DNA of 26,857 nucleotides from a virus: positions 1 through 26,857 of IMG/VR virus record IMGVR_UViG_3300046820_001604; one strand, 5' to 3'. A program made the position numbers and the translations under genes. Within the stretch, counting starts at the first letter, position 1. Each line of letters begins with the position of its first letter. Under the pieces are notes generated by a model. The model searched no databases. It was not told the origin of the DNA and was given only the letters and a program-made list of their open reading frames with translations. Below, piece by piece: positions 9,523 through 17,281 of the stretch.

Positions 9523-9969
9523 TTATCCACTAATAGTTGTCAAACCAAATGCTCCGAGTTTGATTGTTGCTGTTTCCATTTCAACTCCACCAGGGTCAAG
9601 AGAAACAGAAGCATCAGTTACAAGTCCAGCATATGTAAATGTAGCGCCAGTAGTAGTTACAAGGTCTACTAAAACTTTACATAAAAAACCAACTTTATCT
9701 CTAAAAATAGGACCAGCGTCTTTATCAATATAAAGTTCAAGGTCGAGAGAACCAGTTTTTCTGGTTTCAAAAGTTGCTTCAACGTTTGAACATAAAGTAC
9801 TCATATCAATAGTTGAAGATGAGATATTTGCTTTCAAACTTTTAGCATAACAAGTGTATGCGACAGTAGGAGCAGCAGGAACAGCAGTAGCACCACCAGT
9901 TGCTTGCGAAACTGTGCCAAAACTGATTTTTACAGATGCCCCTGATACAAGAACAGGTGTATTTGCCAT
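9523..9969 (-). CDS. Major tail tube protein
   Basis: This 148-aa protein would polymerise into the tail tube. It is beta-rich with the typical order of a compact tube protein. An N-terminal segment begins MANTPVLVSGASVKISFG, and then comes the motif SSSTIDMSTLCSNVEATFETRK. Such 'defined on a set, then modified' segments precede the long tube loop in related proteins. The protein ends in a sheet with VETATIKLG-like strands. The length is at the lower end for tube proteins and no C-terminal Ig domain is attached. It lies between the tail terminator and the chaperone. A good ribosome site, AGGAATAAAATAA, precedes the ATG, as expected for an abundant product. The call rests mainly on position and composition. 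Confidence 0.8.
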   Translation of the reverse strand: MANTPVLVSGASVKISFGTVSQATGGATAVPAAPTVAYTCYAKSLKANISSSTIDMSTLCSNVEATFETRKTGSLDLELYIDKDAGPIFRDKVGFLCKVLVDLVTTTGATFTYAGLVTDASVSLDPGGVEMETATIKLGAFGLTTISG

Positions 9970-9981
9970 TTATTTTATTCC

Positions 9982-10464
9982 TTATTTGATTATTGTAAAT
10001 CGATATAACATAGATAAGCCAAAATCAACTCTACCATCTTGTTGAACTATTACCGGCATTTCAGTATCATATCTTTGCGATTGAAACTGAACACCATTTA
10101 CAGTAGAAATAGTATTGCCAAGTAAGGTATCAACTCTTTCAGCAATAGATTTTAGCGTATTGAAAGAAACAGCACCAGAACTTTGATGCCATACAGTTAT
10201 CCTATATAATGGAAAAGAAGCATATGTATCTCCACATAAAACAGGAGCATCAACACTTTCAGAACCATTACGAGCAAAAATAATAAATGGTGTTTGAGGA
10301 GTTATTTTACTAACTGGGTCTCTTTCAGGCGCTAATGTACTATAAACTCCAATCTGATAGTTCTTTACAGCATTATTTACTTTTGCTAACTCTGTTTGTA
10401 AAGTACTATCATTTTTTAGAGTAGTATAAATCCATTGTTCTATTGCTAACGGTTCAAATGCCAT
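9982..10464 (-). CDS. Tail terminator / tail completion protein (DUF3168-like)
   Basis: This 160-aa protein probably caps the tail tube and joins it to the head-closure complex. It opens with a helix (EPLAIEQWIYTTLKNDSTLQ) typical of these proteins. A segment TPFIIFARNGSES follows, then an alternating core LYRITVWHQSSG and a helix NTLKSIAERVDTLLG, and it ends with a strand that includes MLYRFTIIK. This order of helix, strand, helix and strand is that of the lambda gpU/DUF3168 family. It lies between the HK97 gp10-like gene and the tail tube, the standard place. AAAGG is upstream of the ATG. Confidence 0.8.
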   Translation of the reverse strand: MAFEPLAIEQWIYTTLKNDSTLQTELAKVNNAVKNYQIGVYSTLAPERDPVSKITPQTPFIIFARNGSESVDAPVLCGDTYASFPLYRITVWHQSSGAVSFNTLKSIAERVDTLLGNTISTVNGVQFQSQRYDTEMPVIVQQDGRVDFGLSMLYRFTIIK

Positions 10465-10868
10465 TATTTTTTACCTTTATTTAGTGCTCGTATTGCTTTC
10501 ATAAGTTTCTTTTTAGCATTTTGTAAAGCAGGAGTAATAAATGGTCTTGCTGCCATTCTTGATGTTCCTACTTCAAGAGCCAAAGCATATTCAGAGTTTA
10601 TAGAAACCTCGTGTTTATCATTAGATTTCTTCTCATATCTAATACTTCCAGCAAGTTTTCCACTATCAGATGCTGGTGCTTGTCCTGGTGCTGATGCTGT
10701 ATGAGAACTATTACCTCTTTGATAAGTAATACCAGTTTTAGCACCATACTCTATTTCTTGTTTCATTTCTTTTTCAAACTCTGTTGCTGCTTTACCTAAT
10801 AAAAGATGTACTTGGTCAACCAGTTCTTTTGAAATGTTTTTATTTATTTTGGTGCTTACTGTTATCAT
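10464..10868 (-). CDS. HK97 gp10-like head-tail connector/tail completion protein
   Basis: This 134-aa protein belongs by motif to the HK97 gp10 family of neck proteins. It has an N-terminal helix (KELVDQVHLLLGKAATEFEKE) and the central segment HTASAPGQAPASDSGKLAGS, with the diagnostic 'S-APG-P-..-G-L--S' pattern. It continues with SEYALALEVGTSRMAARPFI and a lysine-rich helix at the end. Its start overlaps the upstream stop by one base (TAATG) and the Shine-Dalgarno is weak (AAGAG), so translational coupling is likely. In ordinary phages it directly follows the head-closure gene; here about 6 kb of other genes separate the two. Confidence 0.9.
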   Translation of the reverse strand: MITVSTKINKNISKELVDQVHLLLGKAATEFEKEMKQEIEYGAKTGITYQRGNSSHTASAPGQAPASDSGKLAGSIRYEKKSNDKHEVSINSEYALALEVGTSRMAARPFITPALQNAKKKLMKAIRALNKGKK

Positions 10869-11581
10869 TATAAACTCTTGACTAATAACTGTAATGGGCC
10901 AAAACTTACAATATCAGCAACCCCATTATTTCTAACAGCATAAATATTATAAGTGCCAGCATTAGCAGAAACAATAGTATCCAATGTAAATGATACTTCT
11001 CCATTAGTATTGTATTGAATAACAGGAGTATAAGTAGCAATCAAAGTATTAGCAACATCATAAACTTTTATAAGAATAGTAGCAAGACCAATAGCAACAG
11101 GAGCATTATTAGCATCTACCATTTTTACATTTACATCTAATACTGAACCTTTATAAACATCAAGTTTAGCATCAAGATTACTTTGGTCAGATACAAGATT
11201 ATAAGGAGCAGTAGAAATATGATTTTCTACTACATTTCCTAACTGAAACATAAAATAAGAAGAAGATGAAGCACTATAACCGTGGAAACTAATAACAGCT
11301 TGGTCTTTTCCAACAGCCAAAGCAGCATCTGGAATATCAAATCTATAAAGACCAGGAGTATTAGTAGCATCAACTTCTTTGAAACCACCAGAAACATATG
11401 CTCCTGTAACTGTTTGATTAGCAAGAGTAATAGGTACTGGTGCTTCTCCTGGTCTCGTGTATCTAACAATAAGGCCAGCAGTATTATATGCTAGTCCTGT
11501 TGCTGGGTTATTATTATTGGCTCTAATCTCTAAAAGAATACTTTCAGATGTAGAACCTGCTGGCATATAATGAAAATCCAT
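10868..11581 (-). CDS. Two-domain Ig-like structural protein (BppU-like ends)
   Basis: This 237-aa protein has two beta-sandwich domains joined by a short linker at about residues 120-135. The C-terminal domain (about 137-237) is clearly homologous to the end of the 772-aa neighbour. Both read VKMVDANNAPV/VLEVIDENNEP, then KVYDVANT/NIYDIGGT, NGEVSF/GGQVSF, and GTY plus a strand. The N-terminal domain resembles that neighbour's N-terminus (TGL.YNTAGLIVRYTRPG style) more loosely. Such terminal domains are seen in baseplate upper or fiber-type virion proteins. It starts two bases after the 772-aa gene ends and has a good ribosome site (GAGGTAAG). It may be a decoration or fiber-linked protein. 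I cannot tell whether it is on head or tail. Confidence 0.65.
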   Translation of the reverse strand: MDFHYMPAGSTSESILLEIRANNNNPATGLAYNTAGLIVRYTRPGEAPVPITLANQTVTGAYVSGGFKEVDATNTPGLYRFDIPDAALAVGKDQAVISFHGYSASSSSYFMFQLGNVVENHISTAPYNLVSDQSNLDAKLDVYKGSVLDVNVKMVDANNAPVAIGLATILIKVYDVANTLIATYTPVIQYNTNGEVSFTLDTIVSANAGTYNIYAVRNNGVADIVSFGPLQLLVKSL

Positions 11582-11582
11582 A

Positions 11583-13901
11583 TTATCTTACCTCTAATCT
11601 CAATCCACCGTATTTTGTAATAATAGTTCCATTATCTATTGAAAGAACTACATAATAAGTACCCTTTGTAGCAGTAGTAGTTGTTGTAATATCAAAACTT
11701 ACTTGACCACCATTTGCGTAATCAACTGTTCCCGCATATGAGCCAGCACTTGTTCCACCAATATCATAAATATTTACAGTGTAGGTATAAAGTGCTGATA
11801 ATGGGATTGGTTCATTATTCTCATCAATAACTTCTAAAACAATATTTCTTGCGTCATTTTGTACTAAATCAAGAATATCATTTTGTCCCATATCTTGTGT
11901 TGCTGATAGTTTGAATGGTCCTTGTTTGATAATAACAGCACTACCACCTCCACCACCACCACTTGTACTAACTCTACTATCCAAGAAATATCCAAATGTA
12001 CCAACAGCAGGAATACTACCACCATTTGCTGTTGCTCTTACTTGGTTCCATATAGCACTCATTATTTGTGTTGTAGTTGGAGGAGCAGTATAAGTAAAGG
12101 TTGCCATTCTTGAACCTACATTAGTATCAAGATTAGTACCAATAATAAATCCTGCTTGACCAGTAGTAAATGAACCTGGTAATGTTGCTTGCCAGATTTG
12201 ATTTACAGTAGGAGCAGCAGTATATGAAGAACTTGCTAATCTTGTACTTATTTGAGCATCTACGTTGGTTTTGAGTAATAAGCCAATACTATTAGTTGTA
12301 AGAATATTAGTAGTAAGATAATCCCAAATATTAGATACATTACTTACTGACCCCACTGCTCCACTAACGGACCCAACACTTCCAACAACATTTCCTCCCA
12401 CATTTCCAACAACTGACGCAACTGTTCCATTTACATTACCTCCGATAGAACCACTAACGGAAGCAACACTGCCACCAACATTACCAACAACAGAACCAAC
12501 GGAACCAGATAAGTTTCCTGTAATATTTCCAGTCAAGTTGAATGATTGAGTGGAAGCAAGAGAGAAGTTTGCTTTATCTGTCAATGCTCTCGTAGCATAA
12601 GTCCATACTCCAACATCAGTAAGAGTAGAACGTGTAGAAACTGCTGCGTCTAATCTATTTCCAATAATAAAACCAGCAGTACCAGAAGTATATGCTCCTG
12701 GAAGAGTTGTTGCCCAAGGGTCAGCAGCAGAGCCAGCAGCATTTAGTTTGAAACCTGCTTGTGTTGCTGTATAGGTTCCTGGTAAAGTTTCAGACCATAC
12801 TTGTGTTGCTATGGCTGCTGCTGTTGGAGGTGTAGTATATGCAAATGTAGCCATTCTTGTAGATACAGCAGTATCTAATCTATTTCCAAGAATATTTCCA
12901 GCAGTACCAGCAGCATAAGAACCAGGTATTGCTGTTGCCCAAGGGTCTCCTGCTGATGAAGCAGCATTTAGTTTAGCACCAGCACTACCAGCAGCAAATG
13001 AACCAGGAATAGGTTCTGTCCATACTTGTGTAGATATTTGAGCAGCAGTTGGAGGTGTAGTATATGTAAATGTAGCCATTCTACTTGAAATAGTTGTATC
13101 TACATTAGTATTCAACTTCAAACCAATACTTCCAACAGTAGTAAGACCAGAAGTTGCTACATCCCATACATTTTGAGCAGCAATATCGTTGAAACCAGTA
13201 ATACCAGTTCCCTTGGCTAAAACTATATTAGTACCAGCAGTAAGAGTTCTTGTAGCATTTGTCCAAACAGTAGCATCAGTTGCTCTTGAAGAAATAGTAG
13301 CATTTACATTATCAACAAGAAGTTTTCCAATAGAACCAACAGTTGTAAGAGAAGAAGTGGTATCATCCCAAATATTTTGAACAGCAGTAGCAGTAAGAGA
13401 ACCTACACTTCCAACAAGGTTTCCAGAGACGTTTCCAGCAACAGAACCTACCGAGCCTGATACTGATACAACTGTTGAGATTGCTCCACTACCATTGACC
13501 TGTATTTGGTTAGCACCAGTACCAGTAGTTGGAATGGCACCAGCAGAGCCAGTAGCCACAGCAGGAATGGCAGTAAGCCCAAGATTTGTTGCTGCTGCGT
13601 AATCATATGCCATAACCTGAACAACCGCATTATAATCTCTACTAACTGTTGCTTTTTCAATATTTACAGCAATCCATCCTAATGTATCAACTTCTCCTGC
13701 AGTAAACTCATAATAATATTGACCATTACCTATTTCAGTCCAAGTACCAGCACCAGTAGCAATCGTGGCACCATTTTTAGATACATTGATAGTAGGAGTT
13801 ACAACACCAGTTTCAGGAGTAAAACCATCTGTAATATCAACTAATAATACAGGTATTCTTCTTCTTGCTGCTGTGGCTTCTGATTGTTTTATTTGATACA
13901 T
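11583..13901 (-). CDS. Repetitive fiber-like virion protein with terminal Ig-like domains
   Basis: This 772-aa protein starts with an Ig-like domain (residues 1-100). A long repeat body follows, then a six-glycine hinge at 648-653 and a C-terminal Ig-like domain (about 670-772). The body contains at least eight copies of a unit of about 20 residues with the pattern G-S-x-G-x-x-L-x-x-N-V/L-D-x-x-I/V-S-S/T-R, near residues 187, 255, 300, 327, 375, 402, 536 and 576. Two glycine/serine/valine tracts (about 145-168 and 455-520) repeat GNV/GSV every three or four residues. A tandem duplication of about 72 residues covers 291-436. It reads like a trimeric fiber or beta-solenoid protein. The promoter-like motif at 13927-13936 lies just upstream, and GAGG precedes the ATG. 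Confidence 0.7.
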   Translation of the reverse strand: MYQIKQSEATAARRRIPVLLVDITDGFTPETGVVTPTINVSKNGATIATGAGTWTEIGNGQYYYEFTAGEVDTLGWIAVNIEKATVSRDYNAVVQVMAYDYAAATNLGLTAIPAVATGSAGAIPTTGTGANQIQVNGSGAISTVVSVSGSVGSVAGNVSGNLVGSVGSLTATAVQNIWDDTTSSLTTVGSIGKLLVDNVNATISSRATDATVWTNATRTLTAGTNIVLAKGTGITGFNDIAAQNVWDVATSGLTTVGSIGLKLNTNVDTTISSRMATFTYTTPPTAAQISTQVWTEPIPGSFAAGSAGAKLNAASSAGDPWATAIPGSYAAGTAGNILGNRLDTAVSTRMATFAYTTPPTAAAIATQVWSETLPGTYTATQAGFKLNAAGSAADPWATTLPGAYTSGTAGFIIGNRLDAAVSTRSTLTDVGVWTYATRALTDKANFSLASTQSFNLTGNITGNLSGSVGSVVGNVGGSVASVSGSIGGNVNGTVASVVGNVGGNVVGSVGSVSGAVGSVSNVSNIWDYLTTNILTTNSIGLLLKTNVDAQISTRLASSSYTAAPTVNQIWQATLPGSFTTGQAGFIIGTNLDTNVGSRMATFTYTAPPTTTQIMSAIWNQVRATANGGSIPAVGTFGYFLDSRVSTSGGGGGGSAVIIKQGPFKLSATQDMGQNDILDLVQNDARNIVLEVIDENNEPIPLSALYTYTVNIYDIGGTSAGSYAGTVDYANGGQVSFDITTTTTATKGTYYVVLSIDNGTIITKYGGLRLEVR
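12342..12539 (-). repeat. Coding tract of Gly-Asn/Ser-Val repeats
   Basis: This stretch encodes residues about 455-520 of the 772-aa protein, a continuous run of GNV, GSV, GSI and GTV units separated by zero or one residue. At DNA level it shows repeated AC-rich words on the plus strand, such as CCAACAAC and CCACTAACGG. A shorter tract of the same kind encodes residues about 145-168 (13398-13469). Confidence 0.8.
12594..13031 (-). repeat. Two tandem ~220-bp coding repeats
   Basis: Residues about 291-362 and 366-436 of the 772-aa protein align copy to copy. Shared text includes TQVW, the PG-[ST]-[FY] word, DPWAT, GNRLD and AVSTR. Plus-strand DNA shares words such as TTGCCCAAGGGTC (12708 and 12935 areas) and AGCAGCATTTAGTTT. 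Such repeats can expand or contract by recombination. Confidence 0.75.
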
Positions 13902-13926
13902 AAATGGTCCTCAAAGTTTGCTGTTC

Positions 13927-13936
13927 TATTTTATCG
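13927..13936 (-). promoter_or_regulatory. Promoter-like motif CGATAAAATA before the repetitive fiber gene
   Basis: The core matches the other exact copies, and the longer word TTAGACGATAAAATA is shared with the site at 17787-17796. It begins at the base after the stop codon of the upstream gene and lies 25 bases before the fiber ATG. No TTGACA-like -35 is evident at the usual distance, and no terminator hairpin precedes this copy. Confidence 0.65.
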
Positions 13937-13937
13937 T

Positions 13938-15002
13938 CTAAAAATCTAACTGACTAAATCCTGCTGGTAATGAATAAGTAGTAGTTCCACCTGTTTGGTC
14001 ATATTTTATAGTGTCAAACATCAAATATCCTTGGCAAGTTACAGCAGTTGTTTCAGTAAATGTTGTTCCATTATATTCAACAAGATTAGCAACTATTCCA
14101 CCTCTAATGTCTGTCATAAGAGCACCTGAAAAGTTAGTACAAGTTCTCATAAGTGGTGGTGTTCCAGAAGTTCCTGTAAGCATAATATAATATTTAGTTC
14201 CTGCTACAAAATCTACTGGTGTAGCAAACTCAAAATATGGAGTAGAACCAGTTGAAACAAAATCTCCATCGAGTGCTGATGTTGCTAATAATGTTCCAGC
14301 AGCATTTCTTACTCTTACTTCATATGTAGTACCAGCATTAGGACTAACAGTGTAAAACTGCATACTTTTTAATGTAATAGTTGGATGATTAGCAGGAAGT
14401 TGGAATGTAGTTCCTATTTCATTTGGACTTGACCTTGCTGTTGCTGAACCTGAAATAGGATAACAACCATAACCATAATATTTAGTACCAGAATACAACC
14501 AAAAACATCCACCAGGTCTTGTTGATGCTCCTGACCATACACCAGAAGTACGAGTATGAGAACCTGCTACTTTTTGAGTTGTAGCATTATTTGGACTAAT
14601 AGTAATACTAACTGAACCTGAAAATCCAGAAGTAGCATTTCTAATAACAATATAATAATCTGTTCCTTTTACCATACTGAATGAAGTTACAGATACATTA
14701 GCAAAACCACTACCAGTAGAAGGAGCAGTCCAAGTTCCTGATGTTTGGAAAGTGCCATCAGGAAGACCAGTAGTAGCATTAAAGCCTTGAATACCTACAT
14801 CAAAAGTAGCAGGAGATGGAGTTGTATTTATAGTGTAAAAAAATATAATATTGGTAAGAGTAAAGTTTTCTTGTGGAATAAACATAACTGCTAAACCACC
14901 ATTACTTGCTCCAATAACACCATTTGCTCCGCCCCAGTTTACAGTAGAATAACCATCAAGAGGAATAATGAGTTTATCTGTTGGTACTGTTATTGTTGGC
15001 AT
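13938..15002 (-). CDS. Beta-sandwich virion protein, paralogue of the preceding gene product
   Basis: This 354-aa protein is a clear paralogue of the 370-aa product encoded just upstream at 15002-16114. Shared pieces in order are a GIQGFNATTGLPDGTF segment, KGTDYYIVIR, a second-half NAAGTLLATS segment, and GTKYYIMLTGTSGTPP near residue 270. Each protein looks like two beta sandwiches, with predicted strands around 15-160 and 190-320. No enzymatic motif or collagen tract is visible. The ATG overlaps the upstream stop (TAATG), with AGGAGG further upstream inside that gene. Its role is unknown; a surface-exposed adhesin or decoration protein is the most natural reading. Confidence 0.65.
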   Translation of the reverse strand: MPTITVPTDKLIIPLDGYSTVNWGGANGVIGASNGGLAVMFIPQENFTLTNIIFFYTINTTPSPATFDVGIQGFNATTGLPDGTFQTSGTWTAPSTGSGFANVSVTSFSMVKGTDYYIVIRNATSGFSGSVSITISPNNATTQKVAGSHTRTSGVWSGASTRPGGCFWLYSGTKYYGYGCYPISGSATARSSPNEIGTTFQLPANHPTITLKSMQFYTVSPNAGTTYEVRVRNAAGTLLATSALDGDFVSTGSTPYFEFATPVDFVAGTKYYIMLTGTSGTPPLMRTCTNFSGALMTDIRGGIVANLVEYNGTTFTETTAVTCQGYLMFDTIKYDQTGGTTTYSLPAGFSQLDF

Positions 15003-16114
15003 TATCCTGAAAATCCTCCTGAAAACATTGGAGAAGCATTAACATATCCACCTGCTCCACCACCAGCATCATCAAATCTTATTCCATCAACTTCTAAATG
15101 AAAAATAAAAAACTGTGTTGTAGTTTCAGTAATAACACCACCAGAAGACCTTTGAGCATAGTTAGCATTATATGCTCCTAATGCTGTTTGAACTGTATTA
15201 TCATAAAGATTTGTAGAGTATTGTGGTGTATTTGTAAAAGTACCACTAAATGCTTGCATAATATAATATTTTGTTCCAGGTTCAAGCCAAATATCAGAAC
15301 CACTACTATTGAAAAAATAAGCATTTCCATTTCCAGTAGTAGTATTTATTCTATCTGTATCTTGTGTATCAAAAGTATAAAGCAATGTTCCAGCAGCATT
15401 ATAAATCTTACAAATAAACGACATACCAGGATTACCATTACCAGCACTATTATTCAAACTATTAGCAAATGAAATACCTTTTACTCTGATTGCTGGATGG
15501 TTAGCATCAAGAGTAAAAGCAAATCCATATTCTTGGTTAGCAGCAGGAGAAATAACAGTAGTACTATCTGGAACATAAGCAGCATCAACACTATACCATT
15601 TTGTGCTACTTCCAACCATTGCAATAGAACCAATAGTAGTATTTCTTGACCAAGTTGATGCTGTTCTCAAAGCAGTACGATATTGACCGTTATAAGAAAC
15701 TAAACCTAAAAAATGGTTATAGTATACTTGTAAAGTACCAGTAAAAGTACCAAGTGGTCTAAAAACTAACCAATAAACTTGACCTTTGACAACTGAAACG
15801 CTATTTGTAAGGTTTATTATATAGTTTGTTGGAATAGAGTTTGTTGAACCTGATTGTACATTTGGAGTTGCTAAATAAGTATCAGAAGGTAAATCTCCTG
15901 TCGCATTTGAACCCATTATTCCAACATTCAAGTTTGTATAGTTTGTGTTTATAACAGCAGTCAATACTACACGAGTAATAGAACCTGTAAACTGTGCTAA
16001 AAAAGGCAATGCTACACCAACAGTAGTACTATTGATAGTAGAAGTATTACCAGATGTAAAAAATCTTTGGTCAAAACCTATTTTCAAAGATGTATTAGTG
16101 GTTATAAGAGCCAT
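15002..16114 (-). CDS. Beta-sandwich virion protein, first of two paralogues
   Basis: This 370-aa protein starts MALITTNTSLKIGFDQRFF and has the same two-part plan as the next product. A GIMGSNATGDLPSDTYL segment lies near residue 100 and KGQVYWLVFRPLG near 145. YNAAGTLLYTF lies near 240 and GTKYYIMQAFSG near 285. The C-terminus is glycine-rich (GGGAGG, FSGGFSG). These half-motifs suggest each protein is itself an internal duplication of a carbohydrate-binding-like sandwich. It starts in a one-base overlap with the upstream gene, with AAGGA as ribosome site. No metal or catalytic signature is evident. It belongs to the cassette inserted between head-closure and gp10-like genes. Confidence 0.65.
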   Translation of the reverse strand: MALITTNTSLKIGFDQRFFTSGNTSTINSTTVGVALPFLAQFTGSITRVVLTAVINTNYTNLNVGIMGSNATGDLPSDTYLATPNVQSGSTNSIPTNYIINLTNSVSVVKGQVYWLVFRPLGTFTGTLQVYYNHFLGLVSYNGQYRTALRTASTWSRNTTIGSIAMVGSSTKWYSVDAAYVPDSTTVISPAANQEYGFAFTLDANHPAIRVKGISFANSLNNSAGNGNPGMSFICKIYNAAGTLLYTFDTQDTDRINTTTGNGNAYFFNSSGSDIWLEPGTKYYIMQAFSGTFTNTPQYSTNLYDNTVQTALGAYNANYAQRSSGGVITETTTQFFIFHLEVDGIRFDDAGGGAGGYVNASPMFSGGFSG

Positions 16115-16383
16115 TAGACAATCCTTACAATATTGCCATTAGGTTCATCAAGGTCAAATACCATCTTTTTACCTACTAATGAAGCACCACCAAAATGAGC
16201 ACAATAACAAACAATATATCTGCGTAAGTTTTCTATTACTTCTGCATCATAAGTGGTACAATCTTGGTCCAATGAAAGTTCGTTTACATAAGTCATAGCA
16301 AGATTATCATCAAATGAAATAATAATCATTCCATCATCTAAAATATCATAGGAGACAAGACCTAACTCAAAATATTCATCCAT
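16114..16383 (-). CDS. Small acidic protein of unknown function
   Basis: This 89-aa protein, starting MDEYFELGLVSYDILDDG, is strongly acidic in its first half, with a cluster of Asp and Glu. It contains a hydrophobic helix near residues 50-66 with two cysteines (YIVCYCAHFGGASLVG) and ends in strands. I recognise no family. It overlaps the upstream two-membrane-segment gene by 8 bases and the downstream beta-rich gene by one, so it is read as part of the same message. GGAGAAGGAA upstream of the ATG supports the start. Confidence 0.65.
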   Translation of the reverse strand: MDEYFELGLVSYDILDDGMIIISFDDNLAMTYVNELSLDQDCTTYDAEVIENLRRYIVCYCAHFGGASLVGKKMVFDLDEPNGNIVRIV

Positions 16384-16624
16384 TTACTATTCCTTCTCCC
16401 TTTTGATTGTTTACTAAATATGCCAAAATACTGCTCATAATAGCGCTTATTCCTGATTTTAGAGAAGATACAAAAGAAATCTCAATAACCAAATAAAAAT
16501 CATCAAATGTAGCATTATTTGGTAGAGTTGTATGGCTAAACGTATTAGAGAAATCAGTAATAAAAGCAAGAAAAAATGCCATTATTACAACCATAATCAT
16601 TTTACTAATGGAAATATTTTTCAT
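16376..16624 (-). CDS. Small membrane protein with two hydrophobic segments, holin candidate
   Basis: This 82-aa protein begins MKNISISKMIMVVIMAFFLA, with one membrane segment at about residues 8-23. A second hydrophobic stretch at about 46-70 contains SGISAIMSSILAYL. Start choice: the frame is open further upstream, but the ATG at 16622-16624 has GGAGAG at 16630-16635 at good spacing and puts charged residues just before segment one. It overlaps the end of the preceding membrane-coiled-coil gene by 20 bases. Two-segment small proteins of this size often act as holins, but here the lysin gene is about 16 kb away. A virion membrane role or a regulator is possible. Confidence 0.6.
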   Translation of the reverse strand: MKNISISKMIMVVIMAFFLAFITDFSNTFSHTTLPNNATFDDFYLVIEISFVSSLKSGISAIMSSILAYLVNNQKGEGIVNG

Positions 16625-16901
16625 TATTTCTCTCCAACATTTCGACCTTTGCTTGTAATACTCCAACAGTAGTATGAAGTTTATTTACAGCCTGTTCGTT
16701 GTTTTCAATCTTATTTTCAATCTTTTCGATTTGTTTACTCATTTTTTCAACGTCATCTTTTACATTTTTGACATCAGAGGAAACACTATCTATCTTTTTT
16801 GAAATATTGGAGAAAAATAAAAATCCTGGTATGACGATTGTGCTGACGACCAATATTCCATTACCTATTACTCCATTTATAACATTAGGGTCAACACTCA
16901 T
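16605..16901 (-). CDS. Membrane-anchored coiled-coil protein
   Basis: This 98-aa protein has one N-terminal hydrophobic segment (residues about 9-30, VIGNGILVVSTIVIPGFLFF). A long heptad-patterned region (about 33-95) rich in Lys, Glu, Val and Ile follows, with DDVEKMSKQIEKIENKIENN as its core. The upstream ATG at 16922 is less likely: the ATG at 16899-16901 has GGAG at 16910-16913 and lies just after the upstream stop at 16906-16908. The shape recalls phage XhlA-type membrane proteins, but with the membrane segment at the other end. Together with the next gene it could form a membrane-active pair. No function is proven. Confidence 0.65.
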   Translation of the reverse strand: MSVDPNVINGVIGNGILVVSTIVIPGFLFFSNISKKIDSVSSDVKNVKDDVEKMSKQIEKIENKIENNEQAVNKLHTTVGVLQAKVEMLERNNEKYFH

Positions 16902-16905
16902 AATA

Positions 16906-17280
16906 CTAACTCCATCTTTCAATCAAGTCAGCAGTAGTAAATAGCCCTTCTGTTTGTCCATAATCAGATGCTATAACTAAATAATATCTTTCTACAAGCG
17001 CATCATCTTTTATTTTTATTTTGTCATCAGGTCTTATTTCAACATCTGACGGTAATATTATTTGCCATTTAGATGAAGATGCTAAACCTCCACCAGATTG
17101 TTCTTCTTGAAAGTTTTTTGCTACTATACGAGCATTTGTAGTATAGATAACTCTTTCATCTGTTGTAATACCACCAGCAACATCTACTTCTGTTATTGCT
17201 CTATAAACTAAAACAATATCAGGTAAATGATAAGCCGCTGATACATTTCTTATTTTATTTAGTAAGTTTTGATTTATCAT
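16906..17280 (-). CDS. Head closure / head-tail joining protein
   Basis: This 124-aa protein probably sits on the connector and receives the tail. It opens with a helix (NQNLLNKIRNVSAAYHLPDI) and continues with strands around VYRAITEVDVAGGI. The middle carries a Gly/Ser loop (EEQSGGGLASSS). It ends as a small beta barrel, WQIILPSDVEIRPDDKIKI, then GL plus FTTADLIERWS. That order fits head-closure proteins of the SPP1 gp16/HK97-type group. It follows the adaptor gene by one base and lacks a strong ribosome site, suggesting coupling. Position right after the adaptor supports the call. Confidence 0.7.
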   Translation of the reverse strand: MINQNLLNKIRNVSAAYHLPDIVLVYRAITEVDVAGGITTDERVIYTTNARIVAKNFQEEQSGGGLASSSKWQIILPSDVEIRPDDKIKIKDDALVERYYLVIASDYGQTEGLFTTADLIERWS

Positions 17281-17281
17281 T

